Part shown: in pieces, positions 55,060-64,000 of the stretch
Layout of the letters: every line of letters starts with the position of its first letter
Numbering within the stretch: position 1 is the stretch's first letter
Notes under the pieces: model-generated
What the model was told of the DNA's origin: nothing
Database searches by the model: none
Seen by the model: only the letters and a program-made list of their open reading frames with translations
Program-made: the position numbers and the translations under genes
Assembly: GCA_963678255.2 (NCBI GenBank)
Contig: CAXXTW010000001.1
Location: 124,001 to 188,000, forward strand
Direction of reading: 5' to 3'
Origin: G963678255 sp963678255
GTDB taxonomy: Bacteria; Cloacimonadota; Cloacimonadia; Cloacimonadales; WRIO01
Length of the DNA stretch: 64,000 nucleotides

Positions 55060-55247
55060 ATGGTAGTGCTGGTGCACTACAGATAAGAGATAATTTTTAT
55101 GATCAAGATGATTGTGTACCTACTGACAAAGGATCGATCAAAGATGATTGTGTGATTGCTAATCAAAGTAACGATCAAGATGATCGTTTTACTCTTCTCA
55201 GTTAGAAGAGATTCTTTCTTGTCATAGGCATTGATACGAAGACAGTT

Positions 55248-57701
55248 CTATTTTATCACAGTTATTTTACCGGCATTGATTGGTTTTCCGTCTATCTGCA
55301 AACGGAAAAGATAGATTCCGCTTCCTACTGCTGAGCCACTGTCATTGTGCAAATTCCACATTACTGAGTAGGTTTCCGCATTGAATTTGGCATCAATATC
55401 AGGCATTTTCAGACCAGCTTTTTTTGCCAGTTGATTGACATTAGTCGTAGTGCTGAGTGTTTTGATTTTCTGACCTTTGATATTATAGATCTCGATCACA
55501 GCTTCTTTTTTTATTTTTCCTGAATGCTGAAATTCAAACATTGCATAGGGTGCACCACCTTTTGCTTTACCATTCAGAAAAACAGGATTAGGATAGACCT
55601 TGATATTTTCTTTAGGTTTTACAATAACATCATGATTTTCCTGAGGAGAACCGTATTCAAAACAGCCCATATCAATCCTGCCATCCCACACCCTGTAATT
55701 CCCGGCAAGATCTTCGGGATAGATATTCAGTCCGCTGATATCGGGAGTTCCAGAATTAATGCAGGGTGAGCCTTCTGCCAATCGATAATAGTCCACGTGA
55801 GCAGGGGTAAGCGCGGTATTATTGACACCTTCAAACATTGGATAATCTGTTATATTATGTTCTCCATAGACCAATTCAACATGTGAATTCATTAAAAAAG
55901 CATCGCGACCATTTTCAATTAAAGAATAATCTATATCAAGATTAGTGATTATTTCAGGAGAATTTGGGTTCCATACTACTTTTATTTCATACATAAGTGA
56001 AGGATTATAAAGAATCATATTCCTCATTCTGGATTTACCCCAAACATAGATTCCGCGTTGTCCTCCATAATTATTGGCAACAGTCAGATTATTCAAATTG
56101 AGGAATTCAGGATTTGAGAACTGATTGCCTAAAAGTATAACACCATCGCCAAAATCGCCAATAGGGCAGTAATTATGAATTATCAGTCCATTAGAAAAAT
56201 TCAAACCAACCTGATTATCAAAATTGGTATTCCCGTATTGCATGACACCAGCAGTTGATGAACGATTGTTGGATATAATGATATTATTCATGGAGATATT
56301 GACATCTTTTATTTCATAACTTGAAAGCCCCCCAAAATATCCAATTGATGTCAGACTGTCCATCACAATATTATTCAGCCAACCCTGAGCAAACTCATGG
56401 TTCCCAAAGATATCAATCCCAGCGGTAACACCTTCTATGGTATGACAATCTTTGATTAGGATATCTTCCAGCAGGAAATTCTTGCTTTGATATATCATAA
56501 ATCCAGAAGGTGCGTCACCGTAACTATGTTTGAAAACCATGTTTTTTACGGTTAGGTTTTCACACCGATACGCATGAACCAAAGCTCCATTATGATAATT
56601 AAGCCCATTTAATATTGTGAAGTTTTTGATAGTATTATTTTTATTTCTTACATTACAGACAAAGTTTGCCTGTTGATTTTCCATATCAATGATTGTTGTT
56701 TCTGGAGAAGCACCAACCAGAGAGACATAGTCCTTTAAAGCAACTGGAAAAAACATTTGATTAACGGAACGAGAATAATAACCCTCAGCCATATAGATGG
56801 TGCGAGGATGCAAGCTATCTGCTTCGATCAGATGAGTGGCATAAGCCAGATTTTTCAGAGGGGAGGCAAAACTTGCCCCATCATTACTATCATCCCCATC
56901 AGGGGCGATATAGAGATCATAAGGTCTGGTTTGTATTGCCGAATGCAGGACTGATACACTTACAGGATTGCGGGATTCCCAATCCTTGATGGAAATGAAA
57001 TGAAAATCTGGTTCAGTCATCACTACAGACAGCGTATCCAGATAGATAGGAGGAATATCAATAGCTTCTGAAAAAGCAATATCCTGCCCATCAGAGGAAT
57101 AATTGTTATATATACTGTTGAGATTAGTCGGGTCATAATAGATAGTCCCTCTGTAATTCCCAACAGCCCCTCCAAACAAAGACCGGTTATTGAATACAGA
57201 GTTTCCCTTTAATTCTGCAGTTGATTGAAAAACAGAAATTGCTGAATGTCCAACAGTATTACAATTATAAATCCGACAATTTTCCAGAATCAGATGGGAA
57301 TCAAACAAAACCTGTACTCCTCCACCAGCTTTAAGGAAGGTGTTTCCTCCTGAGTTGAAGCCTGAGCCATTGACCATCTCAAAGCCGACAATACGTACAG
57401 TCTCACCGTAGATAATCCGAAAACACCCACCGTTATGATTAGCATCAATAATGGTCTGACCGATATAGGAGGGATTATGTGTTGTAAGATAAAGTGAGCC
57501 TATAGTTATGCTTTTATGTTCAAGGCTGTTGTTTTCAAAATATCTACCGGGATATACCAGAACTGTATCACCATTTTCAGAGGAAAAAATTGCCTGATTG
57601 ATAGATGTATATTGTTCCGTTCCACCCTGATCAACTTTGAGGGTACGGGCATAAAGCCCTGTCATATAGAAAGCTATTAATATTAATAAAACTTTTTTCA
57701 T
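55248..57701 (-). CDS. Secreted parallel beta-helix protein with FlgD-like C-terminal domain
   Basis: An 817-aa protein with a signal peptide (KKVLLILIAFYMTGLYA). Residues 20-215 form a first right-handed beta-helix (YTSINQAIFSSENGDTVLVYPGRY split around residues 30-53), and 255-685 a second (DGDDSNDGASFASPLKNLAYA, a DUF1565-like opening), closing with YRLAEGSPCINSGTP and GCFEYG, the usual end of such helices. Residues 705-817 are FlgD-like (KVYPNP, EIYNIKGQKIKTL, SGIYLFRLQIDG) with an insertion of about 40 residues. There is no clear lyase site, so it could be an adhesin or a polysaccharide-active enzyme. It is the last gene of the minus-strand block, 51 bases after the phospholipase-like gene. 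Confidence 0.87.
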   Translation of the reverse strand: MKKVLLILIAFYMTGLYARTLKVDQGGTEQYTSINQAIFSSENGDTVLVYPGRYFENNSLEHKSITIGSLYLTTHNPSYIGQTIIDANHNGGCFRIIYGETVRIVGFEMVNGSGFNSGGNTFLKAGGGVQVLFDSHLILENCRIYNCNTVGHSAISVFQSTAELKGNSVFNNRSLFGGAVGNYRGTIYYDPTNLNSIYNNYSSDGQDIAFSEAIDIPPIYLDTLSVVMTEPDFHFISIKDWESRNPVSVSVLHSAIQTRPYDLYIAPDGDDSNDGASFASPLKNLAYATHLIEADSLHPRTIYMAEGYYSRSVNQMFFPVALKDYVSLVGASPETTIIDMENQQANFVCNVRNKNNTIKNFTILNGLNYHNGALVHAYRCENLTVKNMVFKHSYGDAPSGFMIYQSKNFLLEDILIKDCHTIEGVTAGIDIFGNHEFAQGWLNNIVMDSLTSIGYFGGLSSYEIKDVNISMNNIIISNNRSSTAGVMQYGNTNFDNQVGLNFSNGLIIHNYCPIGDFGDGVILLGNQFSNPEFLNLNNLTVANNYGGQRGIYVWGKSRMRNMILYNPSLMYEIKVVWNPNSPEIITNLDIDYSLIENGRDAFLMNSHVELVYGEHNITDYPMFEGVNNTALTPAHVDYYRLAEGSPCINSGTPDISGLNIYPEDLAGNYRVWDGRIDMGCFEYGSPQENHDVIVKPKENIKVYPNPVFLNGKAKGGAPYAMFEFQHSGKIKKEAVIEIYNIKGQKIKTLSTTTNVNQLAKKAGLKMPDIDAKFNAETYSVMWNLHNDSGSAVGSGIYLFRLQIDGKPINAGKITVIK

Positions 57702-57717
57702 TCACACTCCATGAAAA

Positions 57718-57741
57718 TGGAGGGCGGTTACCCGCCCTCTG
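57718..57741 (-). other. Intercistronic hairpin
   Basis: GAGGGCGG (57720-57727) pairs with CCGCCCTC (57732-57739) around TTAC, between the phospholipase-like and beta-helix genes. On the minus strand it is followed by CATTTTC rather than a U-run, so it is either a weak terminator or an mRNA-stabilising stem that separates expression of the two genes. Confidence 0.55.
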
Positions 57742-57752
57742 ATTTTAATTAA

Positions 57753-60700
57753 CTATTTAACCATCAACATTTTTCTGGTTAATACTTTGTTGTCAATCTT
57801 CAATTTGTAGAAATAAACACCGGAAGAACAGGATTGACCATTTTGATCTTTTCCGTTCCATACGATGTTATGATTACCTTTTTCAAGCATACTTTGAGTC
57901 AGGGATCTGACTTTCTGACCTTTCACATTATAGACCGACAACTCGACCTTACTATCATTTTTTAGGCTAAAGCGAATGGTCGTGCTGGGGTTGAAAGGAT
58001 TGGGGTAATTACCTTGTAGCGTCGTTTCATATTGAACTTCAGGAATATCATTGAGTTTAACTGTATAATATCTCTGATGATCATTCATATCAAGTGATTG
58101 GTTGACATACTTCTTTTCGTTGGAATTATAGAGACTATATATTTTGACTTCCTTTGGAGCTGATTTACTGTCATTATGAAGCACAAAACTAATCTCAGCG
58201 GTGGAATAGTCTGTGGAATCATCAAGAACATAAGCATTGATTTCAACGACATTATTATCAACTACGGCAGCGCCTTTGCAGATTCCATTGACATAAAATC
58301 CGATTTCAGAAGGCATTGATTTGCTCTCGGTATTTAAATCCACGTATAAAGGAATGTAATCATCCTTTTCCATGTAATCGAAAGATTGAGCTGTTTGTCT
58401 TGGTGCTGAATATTGTGGATACTGATTATTATTACCCAAGATTAAGTCACACTCTTTAATGCAATGAACCATCACCATATCACCATAGGAAATGAGCCAA
58501 GTAGGAGTATTCTGATTTGTCCAGGTGCCATCGGGATTTTTTACTGTTGACCAGTTTTTATGCTTAATTTCATCAATATTGTCAAGAACAGGGGCAAAGG
58601 CTTGCCAAGGTGTCATTGGTTTATCAACAAAATAGCCAACCCAATTGTAGTCTAGATATTGTGTCAATCCGCTTTGATTTTCTTGCAGATATACCCGAGT
58701 GTTATCAGGGAGTTTGTCGCCACTAATTTCTATTGTCATACTACTGGATAAGGTCAGCTTATAACCGAGATTTCTCTGAATAACATAATAAGGATTAAAA
58801 ATGGAAAATCCTGTGTTTATCACATTATGATCAGGAGATCCATTATTCTCACTCCAGAATCTCTGGAAGTTTAAAGTAGTTGCCTCTGAAAAGACGTTGT
58901 TGAATTTATTTTTGTTTGCAGTTAGCATATTCAAAGCAGGTAAGCTGATCCAATTAATGTTATTTTTGAGACCTAAAGGACGATAAGAAAATCTGTCATT
59001 TTTATGAAAAACTGCAGAGAGAGCACCAATATCTTTACGAGATCCATCACTATCCTGATCGTCGGTATCTAAATACCAGACAACTCCGTTATCATTCGTA
59101 TCAGGATTTCCTTTATCAATACAGGGAGATATTTCGCTGGTAGTCCATTTAGGATGGAAGGCATTTGCTCCTTCGGTTGAAAGATAGATAATGGGGTCTA
59201 TATTGGTAAATCCAGCAGGAAGGGTTGTGATATTTGTTGATCCGGAATATTTGTTTTCAAAACCATAATTATTAGCAGAAGTGATAGTTGTATTAGAAAC
59301 AGTGCAGATCGATTGTTCACTTGAACTGCAAACATTTCTAAAAAGAATATTGTTATAAAGTTTAGAATTTGAGCCAGTACCACCATATATCCCAAAAGCT
59401 CTTACATTATTTTCAGTAAAAGTATTGTTGATGATTTTCAGATTAGTAAGACTAATAAAAGCACTAGAAAAATAAGAATTATTATCATTTTTTTCTTTAG
59501 CGATGAGGTTTTTTTCAAAATTTAAGGTATTTGCATATTGAACAGTAATAGACACAAAATCATCAGGATTATGTATATTATCCTGAGACTTGATTAAACG
59601 ATTTTCTTTGAACGTATTTCCAGTCATATTGATGATAGCATTCTTCTCTGTTGACGTGCCAGCTACATAAACAGCTGAGGTTTTCCCGCTATTTTGCAAG
59701 AATTGGTTATTGGTGATATTAACTGTTCCTGATTTTGCTATCATGTAAATAGCTGAACCAAAACCAGAGTTATTACTAGAATATTCAGGAGCCCACTGAG
59801 CTTGATTGTTAGAGAAAACACAGTCAGTCACATCAATAGGGAATTGAGAATGAATAGCAGATCCGGCAAAATCCCTTGTCCAAAATGTGTTCGTGTTATT
59901 TAAGAACTTGCAATCTTCTACAAAAAATGTACAATTTTCATTACTTGACCGAATAAGTACTCCTAATTGATTATTTTGAATGCTAAATCCTTTGAATCTA
60001 ATATTACAATTCTCATTGAGGTCAATATCAAATGGAATACCACCTGATGTATTCACGTTTGTATAGATTGAAGAAGGGTTTAAGATACTTCCAAAGCCTC
60101 TGATATTCAGATTCGCATTTGTTAAATTACCTATTACAACATTTTCATTCCAGGTTGTATTATTTTGTACAATAACATTAAATGTTTTCTGTTCGGTTGG
60201 AGAGCATTGGATTTGTACATAGTTGATAGCATCTTGAATAGTTCTGAAAGCAGAAACAGCCGGATCAGTGTTGACTTTAATAGAAGTGTTACTAATTTGA
60301 GTAGTTGTTATTGTTGGTATTGTGATGTTTAATTGATTTTGTTGAACATAAATAGTTTTTATTACAGGATAATGTAAAGGAATATCTATTAATAATGAAT
60401 AATTTCCATATGTTACTTCATCAATGGGTAATTTAAAATTATAGGTTCCATTTGCATTGCATGAGAAAACATATTCTGATGATTGATTATACAACTTTAG
60501 TTGCACAGTATCGTAATTTGACATATTTGGAACAGAAATAGTACCTGAAACATAAATTGAGTTATCTATTGAAGAAATATTTGTCGAATCAATATACCAT
60601 TTTAAAAATCCAGCTGTCATTTGAATACTTAATGGGATTAAGTTATCAGCAATTATTTTACATTGATCATTTGTTTTTTCTCCTGAAGTTCTGACTGGAT

Positions 60701-61791
60701 TATTTATGGAATAGCTATTGTTCCATAAGTTATAATGATTAGAAACAAACGAATTCGCTTCAATAAGATTTGTATCACCATTCACATCGTCAGAGCCAAA
60801 ATAATCTGCCAATTGATTCATCGTATATGCAGCATATTTCACAGGATCAGAAGAATTTTGAATGTTAATCAGCCTTCCACCATTATTGTAAATATCTCGA
60901 TAGTTATAATTGTAGCAATTTCCTGATGAAAGATAACCTTCGTTACTACCCTCTCCCCATCCTTCATAATTATCACAATTTGAATGATCACTCAAAGTAG
61001 GACTATGTTCGTCATTATGAGCATGTGCTGGTACAGACATATCCTGAAGTAAATGTGTCATTCTGCCTAATATCAACCACTTTCTAAAACGATATTCAGG
61101 CTTAAAAAAATGTTCAGTTCCTCCGATACTATTTGCAATAATATCAGCGCAATTTGGTACATTATTTTCATAAGCAAGAGTTATAAATTCGTATAACCTT
61201 GTTCTTCCTGTATTAGAAAAATCTAGCAAAGATGATGGAGCTACAAATCTTCTAGATGTATTGTAATGAGGATAGGGATACTCACAATTTATGTTTGGAA
61301 AGGTTTCAGAATAAGGAAATACATATTGTTCATATCCATTTTGATAGCCATTTTCGTATCTTTTCATTTTTGTATAAGCACTTGGGCATGAGAAAGAAAA
61401 ATCAATACCCATCTTCTCTCCGCTTAATGATGTGAGTGAATTGTATCCATTGTCTGCATCCCAAAAATGAGTAACACTAACAAAGTAATCACTAGAAAGA
61501 TAAGGAGCCACTAAACTCAATCCTACCTGATTGAATTGTACATGTGTTCCTGAAATATGTGCTTTATAAACATAATCATTTTCATCTTCTTCCATTACTG
61601 ATAAAGATAAAGTATTTAACTCTGGGTTATTATTAAATAGAACGTTCTCAATTTCTTGATATCTTAATCCTGTTTCCAGTTTTAACAATTTGTATCCTTG
61701 TTCTAATAAATATTTATGGTTTTCTTTAGAATAACAATAAATATTGATACATAACATTAATATAAAGGTACTAATAATTATTTTTTTTCAT
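57753..61791 (-). CDS. Phospholipase C-like/beta-helix/FlgD secreted protein with a one-base frameshift at its start
   Basis: The main frame runs from 61757 (1334 aa), but the ATG at 61791 has the only good ribosome-binding site (AAAGAGGAAAT). Eight A follow that ATG and lead to a stop after six codons; with seven A it reads MKKIIISTFILMLCINIYCY and joins the main frame, giving a normal signal peptide. Residues 90-385: zinc phospholipase C/P1-nuclease-like, with THFWDAD (His97), GRMTHLLQDMSVPAHAH (His235, Asp239, His245, His247) and NYEGWGE. About 490-920: parallel beta-helix. About 1255-1334: FlgD-like end (GNYPNPFNPSTTIRFSL). Expression may need slippage, or the base may be a sequencing error. 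It lies 13 bases after the barrel gene. Confidence 0.85.
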
Positions 61792-61804
61792 TTTTATTTC
61801 CTCT

Positions 61805-62446
61805 TTAAAGTTTCAAATTTAGACCGACATTATAAGACAATCCGGTTAAGTCTAAAATTATTTTTTTGTTAAAATATGAATATTCACTTTTCTTATATTG
61901 ATAAACAGGATTTAAAATCAATGATAAATTCTTATAAATATGAATGTTTGTTTTACTCACTAATGAGAATGATAAAGAATTTTCAGTTTTGTTAAAAGCT
62001 GTCCAATTTTCTGAATTTGTATCAAAAAAATAATCAATTTTTAAATTTGTATTGTTATTCCCAATTGAAGCTCCAATCAAAACAGTTACATTTTTATCAT
62101 CATTCAATCTGTATAGATAGCCCAGTTCAATGGGAGTTGTTCTGATATTAATATCTACATGCATACTATCATAAACAGTTGAATTTACACTGTATTTTTG
62201 ACTTAGATATGTTGCTTCAAGAAATATATAGTTTTTCATATTTTTTGTTAATGGGTAGGTAATTGATAATTTCTGATTGATGCCATAATTTTTTACTTTA
62301 TCACAAAACCAATTTGTGTATACATCCTTATTGAATTCTTCCATTTGAAAGTTTGAATAACCAGTACTTATATCAAAATCTAGATTAATACAGAAGATTT
62401 TCACTCCAATAGTTATCATTAACAAAATTAACATTATTTTTTTCAT
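61805..62446 (-). CDS. Small outer-membrane beta-barrel protein
   Basis: A 213-aa protein with a signal peptide (KKIMLILLMITIGVKIFC) and alternating strands to the end (LTGLSYNVGLNLKL), like OmpW- or porin-like eight-strand barrels. It has AAAGGAAG before the ATG. It is the first gene of the minus-strand block and lies 13 bases upstream of the phospholipase-like gene, so the three genes may form one secretion-linked unit. No specific family is recognised. Confidence 0.75.
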   Translation of the reverse strand: MKKIMLILLMITIGVKIFCINLDFDISTGYSNFQMEEFNKDVYTNWFCDKVKNYGINQKLSITYPLTKNMKNYIFLEATYLSQKYSVNSTVYDSMHVDINIRTTPIELGYLYRLNDDKNVTVLIGASIGNNNTNLKIDYFFDTNSENWTAFNKTENSLSFSLVSKTNIHIYKNLSLILNPVYQYKKSEYSYFNKKIILDLTGLSYNVGLNLKL

Positions 62447-62470
62447 TTTTCTTCCTTTCGTTAATATTAT

Positions 62471-62504
62471 GGGTTTCTTATGTTAGATATTTCATAAGAA
62501 ACCC
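62471..62504 (-). promoter_or_regulatory. 12-bp inverted repeat upstream of the barrel gene
   Basis: GGGTTTCTTATG (62471-62482) and CATAAGAAACCC (62493-62504) are perfect complements around ten bases, 25 bases before the start codon. It could be a leader hairpin or operator of the minus-strand block, or an end signal for plus-strand transcription (TTTAT follows). Confidence 0.5.
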
Positions 62505-62582
62505 TTTATACACTAAATTGATTTCGGTCTCCTGGAATATGAATTTTGGTAAAAAGATGTGCTGGAAGGCGAAGATTACAGT

Positions 62583-62612
62583 TAACTACATATATATATA
62601 TATATGTAGTTA
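62583..62612. repeat. 30-bp perfect palindrome with (TA)n core
   Basis: TAACTACA, a TA run, then TGTAGTTA is self-complementary over its whole length and could extrude as a cruciform. No gene overlaps it convincingly. Confidence 0.8.
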
Positions 62613-62813
62613 CAACACTCTTAGGATGGAATGTAATTATTAAATCACTATAATATAATCCCTTTAAAGAGATTCTTATCATCTTCCTGCTCCCATAAAT
62701 TTGCGATATCACCAAAAATAGAAGAATCGAAATAATCTGTCAACACATTTTTTAAATAAATATTACTTTACACCATAACATTTAGTTTTCTGTTATTAAA
62801 CTAATATAGCAGT

Positions 62814-62905
62814 AACACCGAGAGTGTTGCAGACATTAGCAAATCGGGGATAAAGGCAGTGCTGGAGCACTGCAGATAATAGCAAATCAGAGATTTGCAG
62901 ATAAA
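62814..62905. repeat. Second hairpin array
   Basis: AACAC-CGAGA-GTGTT then GCAGAC (62814-62834), GCAGTGC-TGGA-GCACTGC then AGATAA (62856-62879), CAAATC-AGA-GATTTG then CAGATAAAAG (62883-62906). The last matches 54945-54968 exactly. The order differs from the first array, so hairpin units look reshuffled. Confidence 0.8.
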
Positions 62906-62920
62906 AGATAAAAGATAAAA

Positions 62921-63744
62921 GCTCATCTCAGGCTGTCGCCTGTTTGGTAAAAATGAAACACCTTGTTTTGAGATTGTCCTTTTAAAAAATTGACATCTAT
63001 TGGAGAAGATATGGATATTTCTTTGAGATAGTATTGTTCATTTCTTTTGTCTTGATACCTGGATATTTAATATATTTTATGGATTAATTAATTAAAATAG
63101 ACAAATACACAAGGTGTTTCATAGGAGCTCATATCAGGCTGTTGCCTGTTTGGTAAAAATGAAACACCTAGTTTTGAGATTGTCCTTTTAAAAAATTGAC
63201 ATCTATTGGAGAAGATATGGATATTTCTTTGAGATAGTAGTGTTCATTTCTTTTGTCTTGATACTTGGATATTTAATATATTTTATGGATTAATTAATTA
63301 AAATAGACAAATACACAAGATGTTTCATAGGAGCTCATATCAGGCTGTCGCCTGTTTGGTAAAAATGAAACACCTTGTTTTGAGATTGTCCTTTTAAAAA
63401 ATTGACATCTATTGGAGAAGATATGGATATTTCTTTGAGATAGTATTGTTCATTTCTTTTGTCTTGATACCTGGATATTTAATATATTTTATGGATTAAT
63501 TAATTAAAATAGACAAATACACAAGATGTTTCATAGGAGCTCATATCAGGCTGTCGCCTGTTTGGTAAAAATGAAACACCTTGTTTTGAGATTGTCCTTT
63601 TAAAAAATTGACATCTATTGGAGAAGATATGGATATTTCTTTGAGATAGTATTGTTCATTTCTTTTGTCTTGATACCTGGATATTTAATATATTTTATGG
63701 ATTAATTAATTAAAATAGACAAATACACAAGGTGTTTCATAGGA
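62921..63744. repeat. Four tandem copies of a 206-bp unit
   Basis: Copies start at 62921, 63127, 63333 and 63539, each exactly 206 bases, differing at only a few positions (for example CTGTCGCC/CTGTTGCC). Each unit has near its ends inverted 13-base arms, TGAAACACCTTGT and ACAAGGTGTTTCA (one substitution in some copies), and an AGGC-TGTC-GCCT hairpin. No protein frame runs through it. Confidence 0.95.
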
Positions 63745-63798
63745 GATAAAAGATAAGCTTCATCGTTGGTGAATTGCTTTAATAAAGTATTTTCTGGA

Positions 63799-63841
63799 TA
63801 AGATATGGTTATTTCTTTGAAATGGTATTGTTCATTTCTTT
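63799..63841. repeat. Diverged fragment of the 206-bp unit
   Basis: AGATATGGTTATTTCTTTG and the following GGTATTGTTCATTTCTTTT match the middle of the unit with about four changes. Confidence 0.7.
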
Positions 63842-63887
63842 TGATAGATGGATTAAGGATATTGAAAGCTTGTAATTTTTTTATTTC

Positions 63888-64000
63888 GAGGACGAGCCGT
63901 CCTCGCTCCATAGCATCTGCAAACAAGATGTTCGCAGAACGAATCACCTGCTGCACCTCTAGTGCCTGATTGTGAAGGGAACAAGAAGGATTCTTGTTTT
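63888..64000. repeat. 113-bp direct repeat, right copy
   Basis: Nearly identical to 54817-54929 and in the same orientation; it reaches the window edge, so the repeat may continue further. Confidence 0.92.

Larger units (their letters stand above)
54817..55210. repeat. Array of short perfect hairpins
   Basis: Hairpins by eye: GAGGACG-AGC-CGTCCTC (54817-54833), AACA-AGA-TGTT then CGCAGA, GCAC-CTCTA-GTGC, ACAAGAA-GGA-TTCTTGT, CAAATC-AGA-GATTTG then CAGAT (54945-54959), AGGC-TGTT-GCCT, AGTGC-TGGT-GCACT then ACAGAT, and three GATCA-AGA-TGAT units at 55101, 55136 and 55170-55188 (the last an eight-base-pair stem). Loops and right flanks are conserved while stem bases differ. No coding frame explains this. 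Confidence 0.8.

Noticed and set aside
62583..62612. AT-rich palindrome as a replication origin
   Set aside because: No DnaA-box cluster, iterons or replication genes are seen around it.
62506..62715. 69-codon minus-strand gene
   Set aside because: It runs through the TA palindrome (giving YIYIYV) and lacks a ribosome-binding site.
62921..63744. Possible CRISPR array
   Set aside because: The repeats are 206 bp and contiguous, with no variable spacers between short repeats, and no cas gene is nearby.

Overview
The window is AT-rich bacterial DNA that most resembles Candidatus Cloacimonadota or a neighbouring FCB-type lineage. The evidence is several very large secreted proteins with lamin-tail, chitobiase-like, YCF48/BNR, parallel beta-helix and gingipain-like domains. 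Three of them end in a FlgD-like C-terminal domain with YPNP(FNP) motifs, and there are also Omp85-like and other beta-barrel proteins, so the cell is a Gram-negative diderm. The lineage call is inference from protein architecture; no rRNA or tRNA gene is visible.

Layout. 1-3.3 kb: the end of a glycan/chemosensory run (CgeB-like glycosyltransferase cut by the window edge, GT9 glycosyltransferase, an unknown 199-aa protein), then a PAS hybrid histidine kinase (3.4-5.5 kb), a secreted GxDxY/QG-repeat protein with HEAT repeats (5.5-8.1 kb) and a small coiled-coil membrane protein. 8.4-12.5 kb: a chemoreceptor gene on the minus strand, broken by an IS1634-like element (10222-12341) with a 4-bp target duplication. 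12.9-15.6 kb: a tldD/tldE-type protease pair. 15.6-23.5 kb: an unknown exported protein, an Omp85-like protein, an RlmI-type methyltransferase and an EamA transporter (overlapping genes), a DUF486 membrane protein, a VOC-nitroreductase fusion and an MscS channel. 23.8-28.2 kb: a gingipain-like secreted protein. 28.2-29.2 kb: two small heat-shock proteins on the minus strand behind a near-perfect CIRCE operator.

29.6-44.7 kb is one long plus-strand gene train: cheB, cheR, cheY, an HDOD protein, a pseudo-receiver/CheX fusion, uvrB, polA, a CBS-DRTGG family II pyrophosphatase and two outer-membrane proteins. The last of these is split by a second IS1634-like element (41802-43880), again with a 4-bp duplication; removing the element restores one 539-aa frame. 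44.8-53.7 kb: a PepD-type dipeptidase, two paralogous lamin-tail/chitobiase/OB-like surface proteins and a ferritin-like protein. 55.2-62.4 kb, minus strand: a beta-barrel protein, a phospholipase C-like/beta-helix/FlgD protein whose start is out of frame by one base in an A8 tract, and a second beta-helix/FlgD protein.

The last block is bracketed by unusual non-coding DNA: arrays of short perfect hairpins whose arms differ while the loop (often AGA or AGC) and flank (GCAGA or CTCGCTCC) stay constant, a 113-bp direct repeat present on both sides (54817-54929 and 63888-64000), and four tandem copies of a 206-bp unit (62921-63744), with a 91-bp partial copy at 54969-55059. I consider the hairpin arrays, the A8 frameshift, the two reversible-looking IS insertions and the shared C-terminal double module of two secreted proteins the most interesting observations. 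All alignments and counts here were made by eye.
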